This document shows positions 6,592-12,158 of a stretch of 14,809 nt of DNA, one piece after another; position 1 is the stretch's first letter; every line of letters begins with the position of its first letter. Source of the stretch: Bacilli bacterium (lineage in GTDB: Bacteria > Bacillota_I > Bacilli_A > RFN20 > CAG-826); NCBI GenBank assembly GCA_024698065.1, contig JAILRR010000028.1, forward strand, positions 1-14,809, read 5' to 3'. The position numbers and the translations under genes were made by a program. The notes beneath the pieces are model-generated. The model did no database searches. It was not told the origin of the DNA and worked only from the letters and a program-made list of their open reading frames with translations.

Positions 6592-7197
6592 TTATTTGAA
6601 TCTCTCAAGGAGATATAGAAGCATCAGCCTGACGTTAAGGGCGAAGAAATACTTATCGTCATTAAGCATCTCCTTAACTTCATCAAGACTATAAAGCCTC
6701 GATTCGATATCCTCAAATTCCTCGAGGCTTTTTTCTTTGAATGAAACAATCCTTCCCAAAACGACGGCATTTGTTTCATCGCTAAGCCCAGAAGAAGTGG
6801 TGCCGTTAGGAGCCAAAACCTCTAAGTCGGTGATGATGGCGCCAGCTTCCTCAAGCGCTTCTCTTTTAGCCGCTTCCATGATGTCTGTATCGTCCGCATC
6901 AAGAAGTCCGGCAGGGATAGAAGTGACTCTTCTTCCAACCGCAGGCCTAAACTGCGAAGTAAGAAGGACGGAGACCTTTCCTTCCTCATCTACATAGTAG
7001 AGAGGAATGGTAACCCCATCTGGCCTAGAATAATCTTTCGTCAAAGGAAGGATATGATCCTTGTCATGGCGAGTTGCCATGAAGTAATCATAGTCGTAAT
7101 GCACCCCATCGATTTTGGTCACGTCATAGGTGACTGTGACGAAGTTCAAAAAAGAGTGGGAAGTCTCTTGCGTTACTTTTTTGACTTTCCACTCCAT
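6592..7197 (-). CDS. Nudix hydrolase, ADP-ribose pyrophosphatase-like
   Basis: A 201-residue protein with a Nudix domain in the second half. QFRPAVGRRVTSIPAGLLD (83-100) is the stretch that precedes the box in ADP-ribose pyrophosphatases, and KREALEEAG (111-119) holds the metal-binding Glu residues. Compared with G-x5-E-x7-REUxEExGU the box is one residue longer between G97 and R112, with Asp/Thr where the first Glu is usual. The likely reaction is cleavage of ADP-ribose to AMP and ribose 5-phosphate; the substrate is inferred. GGAG (7206-7209) sits 8 bases before the ATG. It is the last gene of the hslO operon, starting 2 bases after the preceding stop. No terminator follows; its stop abuts the cyclophilin stop. 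Confidence 0.9.
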   Translation of the reverse strand: MEWKVKKVTQETSHSFLNFVTVTYDVTKIDGVHYDYDYFMATRHDKDHILPLTKDYSRPDGVTIPLYYVDEEGKVSVLLTSQFRPAVGRRVTSIPAGLLDADDTDIMEAAKREALEEAGAIITDLEVLAPNGTTSSGLSDETNAVVLGRIVSFKEKSLEEFEDIESRLYSLDEVKEMLNDDKYFFALNVRLMLLYLLERFK

Positions 7198-7199
7198 GG

Positions 7200-7979
7200 T
7201 TATAACTCCAAGAGATTTCCAAGGTCGATGACGTTTTCGGCCTTGGTGGTCATATCGACGTTAGTCAATTTCATTTGTCCTCTTGTGTTGAGGACGAATC
7301 CCGATTTCTCGTCGAAGAAGGCGATTGTATGTTCGATAGGTCTATATTCGAAATAGCCTGTAGCATTATTCGAAAAATCCCTGATGGTTATGGTCTCTTT
7401 CCCGTTTTTGCTCTCGTCGCTAACAATGAATTCGTCTTTCCCGTTTTTATCCCTGAAACGGATGGCTACATCCGCTTCGCCCATAAAGGCTTCAAGGTAA
7501 ACCTTGTCCACGGGTTCTAGTGACCGATAGGTGATGGTGGTGGGTGTCTCTTTGATGAGTTCAATCGCGCTTCTTGGGAAGAAATGCATCTTCATCACTG
7601 GACTCGTATAAGAAAGGATAACTGGCTCCTTCCATCTTTTTGCTTTCCCGTTCTTGTCTAGGCAATAGGCCTTCTCACCATTAGGGAATATGACCGATTT
7701 GCCGGTGAATTTCCCTTTGCTGAAGAAATTAATCGACATATTGATGTCGCTTATCGAAAGGAGAATGCTTTCGCCTCCCTCACCGAAGACAATGTTGAGA
7801 CCGTTCTTGGCAGGTTGAATGGTTAAGTCGGTTTGGTTCCTAGTGTTCGTGTGGGCAATCATCGAGGCCATGTGTTTGGCGTTCATGGAAAAACGAAGAC
7901 CCATTCCAGTGGAAGGTCTGAATTCCATTAAACCGGCGACTTTGCCTGACGCGTCTATCCATTCGTAAGGGATGTTCAT
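7200..7979 (-). CDS. Beta-rich hypothetical protein in the hslO-Nudix operon
   Basis: I do not recognise this 259-residue protein. It has no signal peptide or membrane segment and looks soluble. The pattern of short alternating hydrophobic and polar stretches, with many Gly/Asn turns, suggests mostly beta strands. Possible landmarks are MEFRPSTGMGLRFSM near 18-32, IVFGEGGESILLSISD near 63-78, and a C-terminal YFEYRPIEHTIAFFDEKSGF segment. It has no Cys cluster and no obvious catalytic motif. It begins 10 bases after the Hsp33 stop without a visible Shine-Dalgarno, so translation is probably coupled, and it ends 2 bases before the Nudix gene. The tight order suggests joint regulation with the chaperone; its role is unknown. 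Confidence 0.8.
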   Translation of the reverse strand: MNIPYEWIDASGKVAGLMEFRPSTGMGLRFSMNAKHMASMIAHTNTRNQTDLTIQPAKNGLNIVFGEGGESILLSISDINMSINFFSKGKFTGKSVIFPNGEKAYCLDKNGKAKRWKEPVILSYTSPVMKMHFFPRSAIELIKETPTTITYRSLEPVDKVYLEAFMGEADVAIRFRDKNGKDEFIVSDESKNGKETITIRDFSNNATGYFEYRPIEHTIAFFDEKSGFVLNTRGQMKLTNVDMTTKAENVIDLGNLLEL

Positions 7980-7989
7980 AGGGTAAGTA

Positions 7990-8925
7990 TTACTTCGTTT
8001 TCTTTGGTTTTAAAGATTTTTGTTTCATGAGCTTTTGGAGCTTCGCATCAGCGATCTCACTCACTTCTTCTGATGAAAAATCGTAATTCTTCCCACAAAA
8101 CCCGCATGAAACTGATGTGCCTTTGCCTTCTTTCTTAATGGCTTCAAGGTCGTGAAGCGTTAAGGAAGAAAGGATTTTGCGGCTCTTCTTTTTGGAGCAA
8201 TCGCAGTGGAATTTAACGTCAAGGGTGCCATCGACTTCATAGTCAAAGCCATCGAGAGCTTTTTTGATAAGGGCCTCTGGATCGTTATTATTTGCCTTTA
8301 ATATCTCGCTGACTGATTTCATGGCGATAACGTTCTTCTCAAGGCGGGTGATGACATCTTCTCCTGCGCCAGGAAGAAGCTGGACGATGAAACCTCCAGC
8401 AGCTTTGACATGGACGTCTTTTCTAAAAGAGACTCCCACTCCGACGATGGAAGGCGTTTGTTCGCTTTGCCCGAAATAATAGGAAAGGTCATCGCCGATC
8501 TCACCGCTTACAAGATCCAAAGTGGTGACATGTGGTTCGCCAAGATTTGAATGGCGGATGACGGTCAGTTTGCCTGGCGTGATAGCGTCTCCAACGGCAA
8601 GATGTCCATATTCGTTTGGAGGAAGGACGATGGTTGGGTCCTCGACATAGCCTTTGACTAAGCCGTTACAACCGGCAGAGGCAACAAGCCCTCCCATTGG
8701 ACCTTCGCCTTTGATCTGGATGGAAATTCTTTCATCCTCGTTTTTGAGCATTGAGCCCATCATGAGGGCTGCGCTCATGAGCCTCCCGATAGCTGCGGTG
8801 GCGATAGGAGAATAGTTCTGAGCTTTCCTCCTTTTCTCAACGAGGCTCTTTGTCGTGATGGCGAAGAATCTTATTTGGCCAGATTTGTCTTGGCCGCGAA
8901 TCATGTAATCTTTGTATTTGTTCAT
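7990..8925 (-). CDS. hslO: Hsp33 redox-regulated chaperone
   Basis: A cytoplasmic holdase that becomes active on oxidation and heat. The 311-residue product has the N-terminal Hsp33 core (RGQDKSGQIRFFAITTKSLVE at the start, split by position; GRLMSAALMMGSMLK near 47-61; IKGEGPMGGLVASA near 71-84) and the C-terminal zinc switch C241-x-C243 and C274-x2-C277, all four Cys present. A Lys-rich tail (KQKSLKPKKTK) extends past the usual end. It heads a three-gene minus-strand operon with a hypothetical protein and a Nudix hydrolase. No Shine-Dalgarno precedes the ATG; the leader is an A/T run next to a terminator-like hairpin. With rubrerythrin nearby it fits oxidative-stress protection in an anaerobe. 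Confidence 0.97.
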   Translation of the reverse strand: MNKYKDYMIRGQDKSGQIRFFAITTKSLVEKRRKAQNYSPIATAAIGRLMSAALMMGSMLKNEDERISIQIKGEGPMGGLVASAGCNGLVKGYVEDPTIVLPPNEYGHLAVGDAITPGKLTVIRHSNLGEPHVTTLDLVSGEIGDDLSYYFGQSEQTPSIVGVGVSFRKDVHVKAAGGFIVQLLPGAGEDVITRLEKNVIAMKSVSEILKANNNDPEALIKKALDGFDYEVDGTLDVKFHCDCSKKKSRKILSSLTLHDLEAIKKEGKGTSVSCGFCGKNYDFSSEEVSEIADAKLQKLMKQKSLKPKKTK

Positions 8926-8930
8926 AAATC

Positions 8931-8962
8931 AAAAAAAGGGCAAAACCTTTGGTTTCACCCTT
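8931..8962 (-). terminator. Intrinsic terminator of the TetR gene, in front of hslO
   Basis: Read on the minus strand the hairpin is AAGGG TG AAACC AAA GGTTT TG CCC TT followed by seven T. The outer 5-bp and inner 5-bp stems are separated by a 2-by-2 mismatch. It lies 30-60 bases after the TetR stop and only 5 bases before the hslO ATG, so it doubles as part of the hslO leader. Confidence 0.7.
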
Positions 8963-8963
8963 A

Positions 8964-8972
8964 ATGATAGCA
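8964..8972 (-). promoter_or_regulatory. Extended -10 promoter for the hslO operon
   Basis: On the minus strand TGC-TATCAT is an extended -10 element (TGN plus 5 of 6 matches). The predicted start is near 8957, inside the hairpin, giving a leader of about 32 bases. No -35 is recognised. Confidence 0.45.
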
Positions 8973-8991
8973 CACGATTATTTGACTTCTA

Positions 8992-9558
8992 TTATTTGGT
9001 TAACGTCGAATAGAATTCGGTTTTGATCTCGTAGATTCGGTGTGCGACTTCGTAAACCGCATCAGGATTGAAGGAAGAGAGAGAAACGCCCTTGTTGAGG
9101 TAGTCGCCGATTCCGAATATGGCAATGTAGGCAAGGATTCTTTCGCGATGGGTTGGTTCTTTGGCGAATGAGGTTGATAGGAGAGAGGCCCATTCGCGGA
9201 GGAAGGCGGCATCGTGTCTTTCGTAGGCGAAGGCTTTGATAGCGTTTTCGTGGTTTTTGACGATTGGGATTAAAGTGGTTAAGGCGTTGACGTAATCCGT
9301 TTTCTCGTTTCCGGTGAATGGGATGGTCGCTAAAGCGCCTTTCGTGACTCTAAGGAAATCGTTTTCAATCTCTGAGACGACATCGCGAATCGTCTGGTAG
9401 TGGTAGTAGAAAGAAGAACGAGGGACCCCGAGTTTATCGCAGACCTCATTGATTGTAATCTCATCGACATTCTTCTTGCGGTATAGCTTCAAAACGGTCT
9501 GTTGGAAGCTCTTCTGCAAACGCGTTCTTTTTGTTGTGTTGCTGCCTTGTTTTTTCAT
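8992..9558 (-). CDS. TetR/AcrR-family transcriptional regulator
   Basis: A 188-residue DNA-binding protein. The N-terminal TetR domain has a first helix rich in basic residues, then the HTH INEVCDKLGVPRSSFYYHYQ (36-55) with the FYYHY signature. The C-terminal ligand domain (about 70-188) is helical and not recognisable as a known subfamily. The start at 9558 is chosen for its AGGAG (9565-9569) 6 bases upstream; a longer frame from a TTG at 9738 reads through the promoter region. The gene is divergent from the MEMO-AMMECR1 gene 222 bases away, and its own core promoter holds an inverted repeat, which suggests autoregulation. The ligand is unknown. Confidence 0.9.
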   Translation of the reverse strand: MKKQGSNTTKRTRLQKSFQQTVLKLYRKKNVDEITINEVCDKLGVPRSSFYYHYQTIRDVVSEIENDFLRVTKGALATIPFTGNEKTDYVNALTTLIPIVKNHENAIKAFAYERHDAAFLREWASLLSTSFAKEPTHRERILAYIAIFGIGDYLNKGVSLSSFNPDAVYEVAHRIYEIKTEFYSTLTK

Positions 9559-9577
9559 AACAAACTCCTGCTCCTTA

Positions 9578-9605
9578 ATTAAAACAATGTTTTGATTATT
9601 TGCAA
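9578..9605 (-). promoter_or_regulatory. TetR gene promoter with overlapping inverted repeat (candidate operator)
   Basis: On the minus strand TTGCAA (9600-9605) and TTTAAT (9578-9583) are spaced 16 bp. The spacer and -10 contain AAAACA-A-TGTTTT (9581-9593), a perfect 6+1+6 inverted repeat. A TetR-type dimer bound there would block RNA polymerase. Its short AT-only arms could also arise by chance. Confidence 0.5.
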
Positions 9606-9762
9606 TAAAATTCATACATAGAGTACAAAAAGACACCAAAAATTCACGTGTGGCGCGAAAAAAACTATAAGAAGAAAAATGCTTCACCACGTCGGATTTG
9701 ATACGTGCATAACCAAAAAGACAGCCATCAGAAAGCAATCTTCAAAACAAAAGAAAGGTCTT

Positions 9763-9780
9763 TGCTATATAATTGGCAAT
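9763..9780 (+). promoter_or_regulatory. Extended -10 promoter implying a leaderless mRNA
   Basis: TGC-TATATAAT (9763-9773) combines an extended -10 TG with a perfect TATAAT (9768-9773). Transcription would begin at about 9780, one base before the ATG at 9781, and no ribosome site is present. A second, weaker set (TTCACG 9643-9648, TATAAG 9666-9671) has the same spacing to an in-frame ATG at 9679. Confidence 0.55.
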
Positions 9781-11166
9781 ATGCCGATTATTGGTTCCTA
9801 CATTTTGCCTCATCCGCCCTTCTCAGTACCAGAGGTGGGACGAGGAAAAGAGAGGGTTGCCGAGAAGACTGTTGCCGCTTTAGATGAGGTGGCAAAGGAA
9901 ATTGCTTCCTTGGCCCCCGACACCATCGTTTTCATTTCGCCTCATTCTGAAGCGTATAGGGATTTCTTCCCAATCTCAGATGGGGAGGTGGGGATTGGTA
10001 ATTTCACCGCCTATGGTGCACCAGGTCTGAGTTTCCGTCTTTTCTATGACCGTGATCTCGTGAAAGAAATAGCGAGCGCGGCAGCGAAGAGGAAAATCGC
10101 CGCAGGACCATCAAGTGGAAGCGAAAACACCTCAGACCACGGAACGCTTGTTCCTCTCTATTACATCAATCGTTATTACCGCAATTTCAAAGCGGTTCGC
10201 CTTGGCTTAAGCGGATTCCCACTTCTCGAGCATTACCGTTATGGAGAGATGCTAGGGGATGTCTTTTCTAGCAGCGAAAAGAAAATCGTCGTCATCGCAA
10301 GCGCCGATCTTTCGCATTGCCAAAGAGCGGATGGCCCTTATGGTTTCCGTGTTGAAGGCCCTCGTTATGACGAGATGGTCGAGAAGATCATCGAGACTGG
10401 CAACTTCGGGCTCCTTCTCTCCATGGACCGTTCCCTCGTTACGAAAGCCAGGGAATGCGGACACCGCTCAATTCTCGTTCTTGCTGGTATGCTTGACCGC
10501 CAAGAGATCAAAAGCACCATCATTTCCCATGAGGCCCCTTATGGAATCGGTTATCTCGTGGCCAAAATCGAAACACTTGGGTTCGATGCCTCTAGAGCCT
10601 TCTCCGAACTATATCGCTCGAAAGAGGAGTTCTCCATCAATGAGGACATCAATAAGAGCGACTTATATGTCAAATGGGCGAGGCAGTGCATCGAAACATA
10701 TATCAAAACCAAGAAACTGCCTCCGATGGAAGAGATACTTCCTGACAACTTCCTCAAAACGAAAGCAGGGGTCTTTGTCACCATTCATGAACATGGTGAG
10801 CTTCGCGGTTGCTTAGGCTCAGTCAAAGCCCTCAAGGATAACCTTGGACAAGAGATTGCCCATAATGCCGTCAGTGCGGCAACCTGTGACAGTCGCTTCA
10901 GCCCAATCAAGGAAGAGGACTTCCCTTATCTCAAGATAACCGTCGATGTTCTTAGCAATCCAATTCCGATTCTGAGCATTATGGACCTCGATGTCGCAAA
11001 ATATGGCATCATTGTTGAGAATGGCGATAGGAAAGGGGTGGTCTTGCCAGGACTTTCTGGCATTGAGACTCCTGACCAGCAGATAGCGGTCGCCAAACGC
11101 AAAGCAGGCATTGACCAAGGGGAGGAAATCACCCTATATAGATTTGAGGTTAAGAGACACCAGTAA
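9781..11166 (+). CDS. AmmeMemoRadiSam system fusion protein (MEMO/LigB-like + AMMECR1)
   Basis: A 461-residue two-domain protein. The N-terminal half (1-265) is a MEMO/class III extradiol dioxygenase LigB-like domain with likely metal ligands in LPHPP (H11), SPHSEAYRD (H55), DHGTLVPLYY (H120) and SADLSHC (H179), ending HEAPYGIGYL. The C-terminal half (about 290-455) is AMMECR1, with the signature LRGCLGS (341-347) and DSRFSPI. These are proteins B and A of the AmmeMemoRadiSam system, whose chemistry is unsettled; the usual radical SAM partner gene is not in the window. I start at 9781 because the conserved domain begins MPIIGSYILPHPP; the in-frame ATG at 9679 would add 34 unlike residues. No RBS is visible at either. 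A membrane protein gene follows after 2 bases. Confidence 0.92.
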   Translation: MPIIGSYILPHPPFSVPEVGRGKERVAEKTVAALDEVAKEIASLAPDTIVFISPHSEAYRDFFPISDGEVGIGNFTAYGAPGLSFRLFYDRDLVKEIASAAAKRKIAAGPSSGSENTSDHGTLVPLYYINRYYRNFKAVRLGLSGFPLLEHYRYGEMLGDVFSSSEKKIVVIASADLSHCQRADGPYGFRVEGPRYDEMVEKIIETGNFGLLLSMDRSLVTKARECGHRSILVLAGMLDRQEIKSTIISHEAPYGIGYLVAKIETLGFDASRAFSELYRSKEEFSINEDINKSDLYVKWARQCIETYIKTKKLPPMEEILPDNFLKTKAGVFVTIHEHGELRGCLGSVKALKDNLGQEIAHNAVSAATCDSRFSPIKEEDFPYLKITVDVLSNPIPILSIMDLDVAKYGIIVENGDRKGVVLPGLSGIETPDQQIAVAKRKAGIDQGEEITLYRFEVKRHQ

Positions 11167-11168
11167 CT

Positions 11169-11831
11169 ATGAACTTCTACGCATTCAAAAACAGATTCAA
11201 ATACGGCTATAAAAAATTCTTCGCCATCCTTTTCGGAACTCTTGGCGTGGCGTGTGAACTAACCGCCTTCGTGCTTTATTTCGTTGAGTGTTTCCAGAAC
11301 GGCGTAACCGTTAGCGCTCTCGAGATCATTCACTTTTTATTCATGCTGGCTGCTTATTACTACCTTCTTTCTGGAAATGTCAAAGGGACGACGATCGCCT
11401 ATAGAGGCTTTATGATATTCGTCTTCTACACCCTCTTTGATTTCGGTTTATTTCTCCTTCAGAACATCATTGACTCAACCTCGATATTCCTTTCTGGAAA
11501 CACAATGTTAATGGGACTCGCTTTTGTCTTCCTTGTTTTCTCTGCTCTTGCCTTTGTCAGCGGACTTATGACCTATCTCAAATTCCGTAGCTACCAAATG
11601 TATGGCAGAAGGACCACTTACGAAACCGTCCGCAATTGGTGCCTTGTTTTCACCATCATGACGATTATTTCTAGTGGCGCCCTTATTCCTTTCTATATTT
11701 ACGGAGCATCTGTTTCGGGTAAGGTCTTGGCTGACGTGCTTATTGATTACTTCCTCATCTTCATGGAACCAACAGCAACCATTTTCATCGCCATATGTGC
11801 CTATTTCACGATCCTTCGCTTGAAAGAGTAA
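11169..11831 (+). CDS. Six-helix membrane protein downstream of the MEMO-AMMECR1 gene
   Basis: Not recognised. The 220-residue product has a basic N-terminus (KNRFKYGYKKFF) and about six hydrophobic segments (17-41, 48-68, 80-103, 112-137, 155-179, 190-216) rich in aromatic residues, with a basic loop KFRSYQMYGRRTTYETVRN after the fourth. No enzyme or transport motif is seen. It starts 2 bases after the preceding stop with only a distant GAGG, so translation is almost certainly coupled to the MEMO-AMMECR1 gene. A functional link with that protein is possible but rests on this spacing alone. There is no terminator after it; a TTTCTT/AAGAAA inverted repeat at 11832-11846 lacks a T run. Confidence 0.78.
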   Translation: MNFYAFKNRFKYGYKKFFAILFGTLGVACELTAFVLYFVECFQNGVTVSALEIIHFLFMLAAYYYLLSGNVKGTTIAYRGFMIFVFYTLFDFGLFLLQNIIDSTSIFLSGNTMLMGLAFVFLVFSALAFVSGLMTYLKFRSYQMYGRRTTYETVRNWCLVFTIMTIISSGALIPFYIYGASVSGKVLADVLIDYFLIFMEPTATIFIAICAYFTILRLKE

Positions 11832-11835
11832 TTTC

Positions 11836-11864
11836 TTGCTAAGAAAAGGCCTATGGTCTATATT
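11836..11864 (+). promoter_or_regulatory. tRNA-Thr promoter
   Basis: TTGCTA (11836-11841) and TATATT (11859-11864) are spaced 17 bp; the start near 11871 leaves a 4-base 5' leader before the tRNA. Confidence 0.65.
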
Positions 11865-11874
11865 TACTTCACGT

Positions 11875-11950
11875 GCCGACTTAGCTCAATTGGCAGAGCA
11901 ACTGAATCGTAATCAGTAGGTTACGGGTTCAATTCCTGTAGTCGGCACCA
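11875..11950 (+). tRNA. tRNA-Thr (anticodon CGT)
   Basis: A 76-base cloverleaf with encoded CCA. Acceptor GCCGACT (11875-11881) pairs fully with AGTCGGC (11940-11946); D stem GCTC/GAGC (11884-11887, 11896-11899); anticodon stem ACTGA/TCAGT (11901-11905, 11913-11917) with loop ATCGTAA and anticodon CGT at 11908-11910; T arm ACGGG-TTCAATT-CCTGT. It decodes ACG threonine codons. It is a single gene with its own promoter and terminator. Confidence 0.97.
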
Positions 11951-11961
11951 ACAGAACTAAG

Positions 11962-11993
11962 CAGTGGTGGTTTCATCACTGTTTTTCCTTTTT
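11962..11993 (+). terminator. Terminator after tRNA-Thr
   Basis: CAGTGGTG (11962-11969) pairs with CATCACTG (11974-11981), 8 bp with one G-U, around a 4-base loop; TTTTTCCTTTTT follows. Confidence 0.88.
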
Positions 11994-12158
11994 CAGTCAA
12001 AGCTCTTTATTATTGAGAGCCAGATATTCTACACTTACAGCAGACATGAAAAACGGAGCCAGAAAAATAATCACCCATGCTTTGACCGCTCTTTTTTGGA
12101 TTCGTTAGCGGTTTTCTACCTCTTGATCGTCTAAGTAGATAATTAGGAGGCTAAAGTT
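11994..12158 (+). promoter_or_regulatory. Leader region of the serpin gene
   Basis: About 165 bases without a confident gene. AGGAGG (12145-12150) is a strong ribosome site 8 bases before the ATG at 12159. An inverted repeat ACCGCT (12085-12090) / AGCGGT (12107-12112) with a 16-base loop and a following TTTTCT may form a weak hairpin. TTGAGA (12013-12018) could be a -35 but no good -10 follows at 16-18 bp, so I cannot place the promoter. Confidence 0.5.

Noticed and set aside
9559..9738. 60-residue N-terminal extension of the TetR protein from a TTG at 9738
   Set aside because: It covers the promoter and ribosome site of the gene and adds sequence unlike TetR N-termini; AGGAG points to the ATG at 9558.
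11832..11846. TTTCTT-GCT-AAGAAA hairpin as a terminator before the tRNA
   Set aside because: A weak AT-only stem with no T run, and it overlaps the tRNA -35 box.
12046..12108. A 20-codon open frame in the serpin leader (ATG at 12046), as a possible leader peptide
   Set aside because: No ribosome site, no run of one amino acid, and no convincing antiterminator structure apart from a weak 6-bp inverted repeat at its end.
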